From contig CBDFKF010000004.1 in NCBI GenBank assembly GCA_965248765.1, positions 372,001-436,000 of the forward strand: 64,000 nt of DNA, read 5' to 3'. Numbering within the stretch: position 1 is the stretch's first letter; the number at the start of each line of letters is the position of its first letter. Position numbers and translations under genes: made by a program. Below the pieces are notes generated by a model, which made no database searches, was not told the DNA's origin, and saw nothing but the letters and a program-made list of their open reading frames with translations. Positions 1-7,231 of the stretch are shown here, in pieces. Source of the DNA: CBDFKF01 sp965248765 (GTDB lineage: Bacteria > Pseudomonadota > Alphaproteobacteria > VGEJ01).

Positions 1-224
1 GTCAGGCGGTCGATCTCGCTCGGCGTCTCCAATCCCGAGACGATGCGCAGGAGCGTGGTCTTGCCTGAACCGCTCTCGCCCAACAGGGTGAGGAACTCGC
101 CGGGAACAGCCGACACCGAGACCCCGTCGAGGGCGACGACATCGCCGAAACGATGGGTCGCGTTGACCACCTCCAGGATGGGTGGCGCATCTGATCGGCT
201 CACTTCCCGCTTGGGTACGCTCAT
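1..224 (-). CDS. ABC transporter ATP-binding protein, PotA-like (N-terminal part, cut by window edge)
   Basis: The minus strand reads from an ATG at 224 to the window edge, giving about 74 residues of an ABC ATPase. The Walker A motif GESGSGKTT lies near residues 49-57, after the usual beta-strand lead-in (LEVVNATHRFG). The Walker B and signature motifs lie outside the window. It should energise import at the cytoplasmic face of the membrane. The nearest membrane partners are the PotB/PotC-like permeases at 3169-4988 and 13279-15020, neither of which has its own ATPase here, so this protein may serve one or both. It is divergent from the binding-protein gene at 1922, with IS copy 1 inserted in the shared upstream region. 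The family is clear; the substrate is not. Confidence 0.85.
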   Translation of the reverse strand, partial: MSVPKREVSRSDAPPILEVVNATHRFGDVVALDGVSVSAVPGEFLTLLGESGSGKTTLLRIVSGLETPSEIDRL

Positions 225-303
225 TCCCCCCTGCCCTCCCGCACGGCCCCTCTCCGTTGGGCCTCCCTGCGGGAAACGATTGCCAAGGCCCTGCGGCCTC
301 TCA

Positions 304-341
304 GCTAGCCGTTGCTAGCTGTTGCGAAAAGCTAGCTGTTG
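304..341. repeat. three short direct repeats GCTAGCYGTTG
   Basis: The 11-mer GCTAGCYGTTG occurs at 304-314, 314-324 and 331-341, upstream of the ABC ATPase gene and just before the hairpin at 343-372. The spacing fits repeated protein-binding sites in the original divergent promoter region, now separated from the gene at 1922 by an IS. The function is inferred only from position. Confidence 0.35.
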
Positions 342-342
342 G

Positions 343-372
343 GGGCAGCAGCCGCAACCTACGCTGCTGCCC
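343..372. promoter_or_regulatory. inverted repeat at the insertion point of IS copy 1
   Basis: GGGCAGCAG (343-351) and CTGCTGCCC (364-372) form a perfect 9-bp stem with a 12-nt loop. The right arm lies inside the 17-bp target duplication of IS copy 1, and the element starts directly after it at 373. No T-run follows, so an operator or a preferred target structure is more likely than a terminator. Confidence 0.35.
356..372. repeat. target-site duplication, outer side of IS copy 1
   Basis: The 17 bases AACCTACGCTGCTGCCC directly precede the IS end at 373. They match 1782-1798 (CACCTACGCTGCTGCCC) at 16 of 17 positions. Confidence 0.8.
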
Positions 373-452
373 TGTCGAGAACAAACTGAATTGACCGGTT
401 TATTGACCGGTTTATGTACCATATGAATTGACCGCTTCAGTTGTGGTTGTTG

Positions 453-505
453 GGCCAGTGGATAAGGGGTCGGGCGCGGAGCGGCCGTCCCCTTATCCAC
501 TGGCC
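453..505. terminator. 17-bp perfect hairpin inside IS copy 1
   Basis: GGCCAGTGGATAAGGGG (453-469) and its exact complement CCCCTTATCCACTGGCC (489-505) enclose a 19-nt loop just downstream of the transposase stop codon. No T-run is present. The structure is conserved in all three copies and may stop transcription in both directions or protect the transcript end. Confidence 0.5.
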
Positions 506-522
506 GGTCGCGTCGAAGCGGA

Positions 523-1698
523 TCACGCGGCCTGTCTGTGGCTTGTGTTGATGGGCGATCCGTCGGCCTGGTATCGGGCCAGGCAGCGCGGCCCATGGAA
601 GACGGCGAGGGTGCGGTCGGGGTATTCGTGGACCCGGACCCTTGCCTTGACGTAGTGGCGGCGATGGCGGTCGGGCGGGATCGCCAGCACCAGGCGTTTG
701 TAGCGCACGGTGTTGTCGTTGGAGACGGTGCGCTCCTGCTGCACGCAGAGGATGTCGTCGAGGGTACCGGCGAAGGGCACGAAGGCGGTGCCCTCGGCTT
801 CCGGCGGCACCGCGAAGCGGGCGTTGTGGCCTGGCAGGTAGAGCTCCTTGAGGAAGCGGTTGGCCTGGGCCATGTCGGTGATGCCGGCGAGCCTGAGCTC
901 CTGGGGCAGGCGCTTCTGCAGGGTGGCGAACATGCGTTCCGAGCGCCCCCTTGCCTCGGGCGAGTAGGCCGGGATCAGCTCGATGCCGAGCTGGGCCAGG
1001 GCGCGGCCGAACTGGGTCGGATTGTCCTTGTCGACCGTGCCGCCGGCCTCAGGGGTGTGCCAGTAGTGGCCGGCGCGGTCGGCATAGAGCGAGCAGAACA
1101 GCCCCTTGGCCCGGATCGCCTCGGACACCCCCTGAAAGCTCGACATCGTGCCCTCTTCGGCGACGAAGAAGGCCGAGTAGATCTCACTGGTGGTGTCGTC
1201 CATGGTGACGATCAGGTCCCACCACTGATCGGGGACCCACGCGTGGCTTGAGCCGTCTTGATGCAGCATCATGCCGGGCAGCGCGCGGCGCGGCCGCTTG
1301 CGCCGGTGCGCCCCGCGCCTGGGCGCCGCCCGTCTTCGCCCATGGGCCTGCAAGCTCAGCCGCACCCAGTTGTAGCTGCGCTTGAAGGCATAGTCCGCGA
1401 CCAGCTTCTCGTGGAAGTGCCTGGCGGTGAAGTCCCAGTAGCGGGTGTCGAACAGCGCCAACAGCGCCGTCACCTCGTCGACCGCCGCGCGCCGCGCCGA
1501 GACCCGGCCCAGACGGCGATCGTAGAGCCCTTCCGCGCCGTCCGCCTCATAGCGGTCGCGCCAGCGCCGGAAGGTGCGCTCTGAAACGCCGAGAACCTCC
1601 GCCGCCTCGGCTTGGCTCAAGCAACCCCGATGGGTGCGGCCGTAAACCTCCTCGAACTTCATCAATCTCAGTCCCTGCAACTGCTCTGTCCGGCGCAT
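523..1698 (-). CDS. ISNCY-family (IS1202-like) transposase, copy 1
   Basis: This 391-residue protein opens with a helix-turn-helix region (SQAEAAEVLGVSERTFRRW, about residues 28-46) followed by a DDE integrase core. The likely catalytic acids are the Asp in HQDGSSH, the Asp in LYADRAGHYW and the Glu in SPEARGRSERM. A basic linker (RRGAHRRKRPRR) precedes the core. The start is the ATG at 1698, shortly inside the IS end. The protein is identical to that of copy 2 and its frame is intact, so it could still be active. Confidence 0.92.
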   Translation of the reverse strand: MRRTEQLQGLRLMKFEEVYGRTHRGCLSQAEAAEVLGVSERTFRRWRDRYEADGAEGLYDRRLGRVSARRAAVDEVTALLALFDTRYWDFTARHFHEKLVADYAFKRSYNWVRLSLQAHGRRRAAPRRGAHRRKRPRRALPGMMLHQDGSSHAWVPDQWWDLIVTMDDTTSEIYSAFFVAEEGTMSSFQGVSEAIRAKGLFCSLYADRAGHYWHTPEAGGTVDKDNPTQFGRALAQLGIELIPAYSPEARGRSERMFATLQKRLPQELRLAGITDMAQANRFLKELYLPGHNARFAVPPEAEGTAFVPFAGTLDDILCVQQERTVSNDNTVRYKRLVLAIPPDRHRRHYVKARVRVHEYPDRTLAVFHGPRCLARYQADGSPINTSHRQAA

Positions 1699-1781
1699 CC
1701 AAACCCTCCATAGCCTGGAGAGCTTCTAAATCCGGACAGATCGTCTGGTACATAAACCGGACATATCGTGTGTTAGTGACG

Positions 1782-1798
1782 CACCTACGCTGCTGCCC
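1782..1798. repeat. target-site duplication, inner side of IS copy 1
   Basis: This is the second copy of the 17-bp duplication (16/17 identical to 356-372), directly outside the IS end at 1781. Confidence 0.8.
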
Positions 1799-1921
1799 AT
1801 GACAACTCCCTTCGCCTGGCGTAGACTCCTCGATGCCCTCCGAGAAGCCGTGAGCCGCACGATACAGTGCCTCACTGCCACCGCCGAGGGCCAAGTTAGC
1901 GCAGAGAAATGGAGGAATGTC

Positions 1922-3112
1922 ATGGGCGGACCTACTAAACATCCACAGGCAACAGCGACTCGCCGAGACGTGCTCAAAGGCGCGGCCGCCACCGGCGCGG
2001 CACTCGCCGCAACCAGTATTTCGAGCGCAGCGCCAGCGGCCGACAACGTGATCCGCGGGTATGGCGTGAACACGGGCGCCCTCAAGGACTGGGGCCTGTT
2101 CACCAACTCGACAGGTCTCGTCATGGAGTACACCGAGACCAACACCGATCCGGGCGTCTTTATCCGCGATGTTGTCGCCAACGAGATCGGCGATGACTAC
2201 GACTTCTTCGTCTTTGATGGCGGTATGGAAGACGTGCTCGGTCCCCAGGGAGTTTTTCTCGAGGTCGACCAGAGCCACCCCGAGCTCACCTTGTGGGACC
2301 GCACCTCGGCGGACTTCAAGTATGCCGGGATCACCCAGGATGACGAGGGCCGGCAGTGGGGCTTCCCCATGGTCAACAATGCCGACAGCTTCGGCTTCTG
2401 GCCGGAGGATCTCGACATCGCCGACCCGCTGGCGCCTACGACGTGGGAGTTCGTCTTCGAGAGTGAGAAGACTCGCGGTCGCGTCGCGGTCGACAAGGAA
2501 TGGGCGGTCACTCTTGTGCACGCCGGCTGGTGGCTGAACACGTCGGGGCAGGCCAAGATCGCCGATCCCACCAACATGACGGGCGAGGAGGCCAAGATCG
2601 TCGCCGACTACCTGGTCGGACGTAAGAAAGCCGGGCAGTTCCGTACCTTCTACGGCGGATTCGACGAGCAGGTGGAGCTCTTCGGCAACAAGGAAGTGGC
2701 AGCGATCACCTGCTGGGAGCCGGCCGTCATCGAGGTCAACCTCCAGCATGGCAAGGACGTGGTGTACTACGCGTTTGCCGAATACCACTACAAGTGGGGC
2801 CACGTGTTCTACATTCCGTCCCAGGCCGCCAATCGGGCCAACCTCGCGAATATCTATAAGTCCGCCAACTACTTCCTCGGCGGCGAGTACTGCGCATACC
2901 AGGCAATCGAGCGCGGCTATGTGGGACCCAACTCGGATCTCGCCATCGCGTACGCCAAAGAGAACAACTGGCCCCAGGAGCACATCGACATCATCACTAA
3001 GTCTGGGAGCAAAGTGAACCGCAAGTACGCGATTCCACCGTTCTGGGGCGACTATGTCCCGCCCAACGGGGATGTCATGGAGGAGGAGTTCCAGCGCGTA
3101 CTCAACGCGTAG
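1922..3112 (+). CDS. ABC transporter extracellular binding protein, PotD/spermidine-putrescine-like, Tat-exported
   Basis: This 396-residue protein begins at the ATG at 1922, preceded by GGAGG 7 nt upstream; the frame is open further upstream but without a better signal. The N-terminus carries a twin-arginine motif (TRRDVLKG, about residues 13-20) and an Ala-rich hydrophobic stretch ending near SAAPAAD. The rest is a family 1 periplasmic solute-binding protein of the PotD type. Two permease genes follow (3169, 4113), with a hairpin after its stop codon that could keep its transcript level above theirs. IS copy 1 sits about 120 bp upstream and has probably displaced part of the promoter. The substrate is not evident; polyamine-like or amide-type organic nitrogen fits the neighbours. 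Confidence 0.88.
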   Translation: MGGPTKHPQATATRRDVLKGAAATGAALAATSISSAAPAADNVIRGYGVNTGALKDWGLFTNSTGLVMEYTETNTDPGVFIRDVVANEIGDDYDFFVFDGGMEDVLGPQGVFLEVDQSHPELTLWDRTSADFKYAGITQDDEGRQWGFPMVNNADSFGFWPEDLDIADPLAPTTWEFVFESEKTRGRVAVDKEWAVTLVHAGWWLNTSGQAKIADPTNMTGEEAKIVADYLVGRKKAGQFRTFYGGFDEQVELFGNKEVAAITCWEPAVIEVNLQHGKDVVYYAFAEYHYKWGHVFYIPSQAANRANLANIYKSANYFLGGEYCAYQAIERGYVGPNSDLAIAYAKENNWPQEHIDIITKSGSKVNRKYAIPPFWGDYVPPNGDVMEEEFQRVLNA

Positions 3113-3121
3113 AGCTTCGCT

Positions 3122-3141
3122 AGCAGGCGATTCAGCCTGCT
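3122..3141. other. intergenic hairpin after the binding-protein gene
   Basis: AGCAGGC (3122-3128) pairs with GCCTGCT (3135-3141) across a 6-nt loop between the binding-protein stop and the first permease. With no T-run, it is more likely an mRNA-stabilising or attenuating element than a full terminator. Confidence 0.35.
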
Positions 3142-3168
3142 TGCGCCTGTCTGCTTGCGCGCCGGGTC

Positions 3169-4116
3169 ATGCCTGATCCGGCGCGGGGCAGGCGGCGCCG
3201 GGCCACATTTGCAATGAAACGAGGCGAGCAATCCGCGTTCGCGCGGTGGCGGGGCGCGCCATGGGTCTGGCCGGTGACCGGATTCGTGGTGTTGTGGTCG
3301 GTCCTCGTCGTGCTGCCGCTCCTCCTGCTCGTCCTGTACAGCTTCCTACAGGTGCGCGGGTTCAAGGTCGATTGGACATTCAATCTCGATACTTGGACGA
3401 CGTTGTTCGAGTCCGGGCGTTGGGAAGTGACGATCCGGACCTTGCGTATCGCCTTTGTCGTTACGCTGATCGAGCTTCTCATCGCGTTTCCGTTTTCGCT
3501 GTGGTTGGCCAAAGGTTGCAAGTCGAAGATCACCAAGGCGGCCGTGCTGACCTTCCTGACGATTCCGTTCTTCCTGGACGTCTCGTCGCGGACGATCGTA
3601 TGGCGCCCCATCTTCGGCACCCAGGGGCCATTGAATACGACACTGGTCGACCTCGGCCTCGTGGACGCCCCAATCGAGTGGCTGCTGTTCTCCGATTTCT
3701 CCGTCCACTTCGGCATGATCGCCCCCTACTTCCCGACCATGGTGTTTCCTATCTTCCTCGTCCTCTCGCTCATCGATGACGAGTACATCGAAGCGAGCCG
3801 CGATCTCGGCGCAAGCCCGCTCCAGACCCTGTTTCACGTCATCGTCCCGTTGTCGATGCCGGGCATTCTCGCCGGCATCGTCTTCACCCTCGTGCCGACG
3901 ATGGCCGAGCATGCGGTGCCGCAACTCATGGGCGGCTTCACCGTCAACCTGCTAGGCAGGTCGGTGGAAAGCGCGTTGACGGCGCTCAAGTACCCGACCG
4001 CGGCCGCCCTCTCGACGTTCATCATCGTGTTGCTGGCCGCGCTGCTGGCCGCATTCGTGCTGCTGCTGCACCGCCGTGGCGGGCTCGCGGGCGTCTTTGG
4101 GGCGCTCGCGCGATGA
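3169..4116 (+). CDS. ABC transporter permease, PotB-like
   Basis: This 315-residue inner-membrane protein has about six hydrophobic segments, the first near residues 33-60. The EAA loop that contacts the ATPase is visible as EASRDLGASPLQTLF, about 100 residues from the C-terminus. It pairs with the PotC-like permease, whose start overlaps this stop as ATGA at 4113-4116, implying translational coupling. The start is uncertain: neither the ATG at 3169 nor the one at 3214 has a strong ribosome site, and the first 15 residues are Arg-rich and may be untranslated. Confidence 0.87.
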   Translation: MPDPARGRRRRATFAMKRGEQSAFARWRGAPWVWPVTGFVVLWSVLVVLPLLLLVLYSFLQVRGFKVDWTFNLDTWTTLFESGRWEVTIRTLRIAFVVTLIELLIAFPFSLWLAKGCKSKITKAAVLTFLTIPFFLDVSSRTIVWRPIFGTQGPLNTTLVDLGLVDAPIEWLLFSDFSVHFGMIAPYFPTMVFPIFLVLSLIDDEYIEASRDLGASPLQTLFHVIVPLSMPGILAGIVFTLVPTMAEHAVPQLMGGFTVNLLGRSVESALTALKYPTAAALSTFIIVLLAALLAAFVLLLHRRGGLAGVFGALAR

Positions 4117-4988
4117 CGGCGCGGCAAGCAGGCAGCGCCCTCGGCGCCGCGCTCACCAGGGGTACCGCGCACGGGGTGCGCCGGTGGTCGCGAAACCTGC
4201 AGCACGCACAGGTGTGGATCCAGGCCTCGGCGTGGATCGGGTTCTTGACGCTGGTGCTGACGTACATCCCGATCGTCTGGCTCGCCGTGATGTCGTTCAG
4301 CGCCCGACCGCTGTCCGGCATTCCCGACCCGCTCACCCTGCGCTGGTACAATTTGATGATTGGCGACGAACGGTGGATCGAGCCACTCCAGACCAGCATC
4401 GTGCTAGCGATCGTCGTCGCTCTATGTTGCATGGTCGTCGCCACGGCGGTTGGGCGCGCGATTCCCCGACTGCGCCGACGCGGTGGCGTCCTCCTGCTCG
4501 CGACCCTGCCAATGTTCGTGCCCGGCCTAACCATGGGCGCGGCGCTGTTCTTCTTCTTCCGCTCCTATCTCACGCTGAAGCTCGGCGAGTGGTCGATCTT
4601 TTTCGGCCATCTGGTGTGGGCGCTGCCGTTCTCGCTGCTATTGGTACTGGTGCTGGCATCGCGTTTCGATCACCGCTTGCTCGAAGCCGCGGCCGACCTC
4701 GGCGCGTCGGCCTGGCACCGTTTCTGGCACATCGAGTTTCCGATCATGCGCCCGGCCGTCATTGGCGCCGGTCTGTTCGGTTTTCTGCTGTCGTTCAACG
4801 AGCTGCCGCGCTCGATTTTCTTGCACGGCAGAACCGTCTCCATGCCGCTCTTCCAGTGGGCTCAGGCTTCCGCCCACCACTCCCAGGTGCCGCTGACCTT
4901 CGCGCTCGCCTCGGTGATGTTCGCAGTGACCGTGCCCATCATGGGCGGGTTCTTCTGGTTCCTGTTCGCCAAGCTCGACCGCAGCTGA
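4113..4988 (+). CDS. ABC transporter permease, PotC-like
   Basis: This 291-residue membrane protein is the second permease of the importer begun at 1922. It has six hydrophobic segments and the EAA-type loop EAAADLGASAWHRFW. Its ATG overlaps the upstream stop codon, so the two permeases are probably made in equal amounts. It ends 9 bp before the convergent hydantoinase gene. A close relative with the same architecture lies at 13279-14133. Confidence 0.88.
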   Translation: MTARQAGSALGAALTRGTAHGVRRWSRNLQHAQVWIQASAWIGFLTLVLTYIPIVWLAVMSFSARPLSGIPDPLTLRWYNLMIGDERWIEPLQTSIVLAIVVALCCMVVATAVGRAIPRLRRRGGVLLLATLPMFVPGLTMGAALFFFFRSYLTLKLGEWSIFFGHLVWALPFSLLLVLVLASRFDHRLLEAAADLGASAWHRFWHIEFPIMRPAVIGAGLFGFLLSFNELPRSIFLHGRTVSMPLFQWAQASAHHSQVPLTFALASVMFAVTVPIMGGFFWFLFAKLDRS

Positions 4989-4997
4989 GGGCTGTGC

Positions 4998-7055
4998 CTA
5001 CTGGCACTCGACCAGATAATTGCCGTGGGCATCGGTGGTGGCGACCTGATTGGGCAGTAACAGGATCGTCGTCGTCTCCTCCTCGACGATCGCCGGGCCC
5101 TCGATGTGGGCTTGCGCGCCGATGCTGTTGCCGTCGTACACCGGCAGCGCTATCAGCCCGCCGCGGTCGTGCACATAGGCTTGGCGTTCGCCCTTGCGGG
5201 GAAGATCGCCCGACTGCGCCGGCCGATCGGCGCCACGCCGGGCGCCCCCTCCGACGTCGCCGATGGCGCGCACTTTCCACGTCGTAAACTCGACGACGTC
5301 GTCCTCGTCCTTGATCGTGTAGATGCGCTCGTGCATCTGGTGAAAATCGGCCACCAAGCCCGCCAGAGCGCCGTCCTTGAGGGCATCGCCGTCGACCGCG
5401 AACGGCACGTCGATCTCCCAGGACTGATACTCGTAGCGCCCTTGGAAGAAGTACTCGTAGCGCCGCTTCTCCGCCGGGACCCCGGCGCGGACGAGAAAAT
5501 CACTGCCCCGTTTCAGCAGCGCCGCCAGCACGTTAGTGACTTCTTCTCGGGCGAAGTGGCGATCGTCGGTGTGCAGTGTCGCGGTTTCCTCCCACCGGAT
5601 ATCCGAGATGAGTCCGCCGAAAGCACTCAAGCCAGCCGAGAAGCTCGGGATCATGAAACGGTTCATGCCAAGTACGTTGGCCATCTCGCCGATGTGACAG
5701 GCGGTGGCGCCGCCACCGGCGACGAGGTAGCTGTCGCGCGGATCGATGCCCTCGTTGACTGTGATGTCCTCGATCGCGACCATCATGTTGTGGTTGCTCG
5801 TCGTGTGAACGGCATAGGCCGCCTCGATCAGGCCTATCCCCAGTCGCTCGGCGATCTGACCAACGGCCGCCTCGGCCGCGGCCTTGTCGAGCTTCATGCG
5901 GCCGCCGAGGAAGTAATCGGGATCGATGATACCCAGCACGACGTTCGCATCCGTCACGGTTGGCTCGGACCCGCCGGCGGCATAACACGCAGGTCCCGGC
6001 AGCGCGCCGGCGCTTTGCGGCCCCACCCGCAACAGCCCACCGACGTCGACCCACGCGATCGAGCCGCCGCCGGCGCCGATCGAGCGAACGTCGACCTTCG
6101 GGATACCCAACATGTCCTGGCCGAGCATGGCCTCGGGCGTGATAACCAGTTGGCGGTCGCGGATGGCGGAGACATCGAAAGTGGTGCCGCCCATGTCGAT
6201 GACGATGACATCGGGCTCAGGCGTCAGGTTCTGGGCAGCGATCGGCGCCAGGGTTGGACCCGACATTACATTGTAGATGGGCCGCTTGATCATCTCCTCG
6301 GGCGGCATCATGCCGCCCACGCAGTTGGCCATCAGCAGCTCGTTCTTAAAGCCGGACTCGCGCAGCACCTCGTTCAGTTTGTTGACGTAGGAGCTGACGA
6401 TCGGATGGAGAGAAGCGTCGATCGCCGCCGAGATGGTGCGCCGGTACTCGCGTGGGATCGGGTTGAGCTCATGGCTCAGTGTAATCGGTATCTCCGGCCA
6501 CTCGGCCTCGATGATCTCGCGCACGCGACGTTCATGCGCTCCGTTGACGATGGACCACAGAAAGCAGACCGCGATGGCCTCGACCTCACACTTCTTGAAG
6601 TACATGACCGCATCGCGCACGTCCTGCTCGCTTAAGGGCGTGACCTCGTTGCCGAGCGAATCGAAGCGCCCTGATACCTCGTAGGTCCGATTGCGCGGGA
6701 CAAACGGCTCCGGGTAGTCGATCTTCCAGTTGAAGGCGCGCTTCCGCGGCGCCTCGCGCAACGTCAGGATGTCCGGGTGCCCCGCGTTACAGATGAGTCC
6801 GGCGTGCGCGGCTTTGCCCTCCACCAGCGCATTTGTCGCCACCGTGCTCCCGTGCACGATGCTGTCGACCTGCTCCAGGAAGGCTCCGAGCCCGTGGCCG
6901 TAGTGCTCGGCTGCAAGGCCAAGCACGTTGATGAAGCCACGCTCGAATTCACCCGGCGTCGACGGTGATTTGAATATGTTGAGCCCCCCACCGTGCTCGT
7001 AGACCACGCCGTCGGTGAAGGTGCCGCCAATGTCGATGCAAGCGCTGTAGGTCAC
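4998..7055 (-). CDS. hyuA: hydantoinase/oxoprolinase subunit A (HyuA-like)
   Basis: This 685-residue protein belongs to the HyuA/5-oxoprolinase A family, the actin-fold ATP-binding subunit of ATP-dependent ring-opening enzymes for hydantoins, N-methylhydantoin, oxoproline, or ketone carboxylation. The N-terminus shows the phosphate-binding signature CIDIGGTFTD, and a second motif, IDMGGTTFDV, lies centrally. I chose the GTG at 7055 because GGGAGGAAC directly precedes it and the family starts just before this motif; a longer upstream frame looks like leader sequence. The partner HyuB1 is divergent at 7232, and a second HyuB lies at 9798. The substrate class is inferred from family only. Confidence 0.9.
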   Translation of the reverse strand: MTYSACIDIGGTFTDGVVYEHGGGLNIFKSPSTPGEFERGFINVLGLAAEHYGHGLGAFLEQVDSIVHGSTVATNALVEGKAAHAGLICNAGHPDILTLREAPRKRAFNWKIDYPEPFVPRNRTYEVSGRFDSLGNEVTPLSEQDVRDAVMYFKKCEVEAIAVCFLWSIVNGAHERRVREIIEAEWPEIPITLSHELNPIPREYRRTISAAIDASLHPIVSSYVNKLNEVLRESGFKNELLMANCVGGMMPPEEMIKRPIYNVMSGPTLAPIAAQNLTPEPDVIVIDMGGTTFDVSAIRDRQLVITPEAMLGQDMLGIPKVDVRSIGAGGGSIAWVDVGGLLRVGPQSAGALPGPACYAAGGSEPTVTDANVVLGIIDPDYFLGGRMKLDKAAAEAAVGQIAERLGIGLIEAAYAVHTTSNHNMMVAIEDITVNEGIDPRDSYLVAGGGATACHIGEMANVLGMNRFMIPSFSAGLSAFGGLISDIRWEETATLHTDDRHFAREEVTNVLAALLKRGSDFLVRAGVPAEKRRYEYFFQGRYEYQSWEIDVPFAVDGDALKDGALAGLVADFHQMHERIYTIKDEDDVVEFTTWKVRAIGDVGGGARRGADRPAQSGDLPRKGERQAYVHDRGGLIALPVYDGNSIGAQAHIEGPAIVEEETTTILLLPNQVATTDAHGNYLVECQ

Positions 7056-7231
7056 GTTCCTCCCCCTGCTGTCGCGACCGCGGACACCGTACGGCGGCCC
7101 CCGATCGAGCGCAATAGCACCCTTCCTCGTGGATTTCGGCCCTACCGCACAGTACTCTGGAGCCATCGGACTCACGCATGCCGCACCCAAGAACGCGGTT
7201 GTGGGCATGCCGGAGAGGCGGGGTGGCCGAC

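Larger units (their letters stand above)
373..1781 (-). mobile_element. ISNCY/IS1202-like insertion sequence, copy 1 (1409 bp, minus orientation)
   Basis: This is a full element matching the copies at 29080 and 52459. Both ends carry imperfect inverted repeats: they start TGTC (CGTC at the transposase-start end of this copy) and share the inner block CCGGTTTATGTACCA. The copy is 12 bp longer than copy 2 because ATTGACCGGTTT is tandemly repeated in the end at about 401-425. A 17-bp duplication flanks it. It separates the ABC ATPase gene from the binding-protein gene at 1922. Its transposase is identical in sequence to that of copy 2, so both insertions look recent. Confidence 0.9.

Noticed and set aside
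1547..2983. Long minus-strand open frame (478 codons) opposite the binding-protein gene
   Set aside because: It is the antisense of the binding-protein gene continuing into the IS; the composition is unlike a protein and no family is recognisable.
4076..5287. 403-codon plus-strand frame overlapping the PotC-like permease
   Set aside because: Out of frame with the permease, Arg-rich low-complexity translation.
5106..6635. 509-codon plus-strand frame over HyuA
   Set aside because: Antisense shadow; HyuA on the minus strand has full family motifs.
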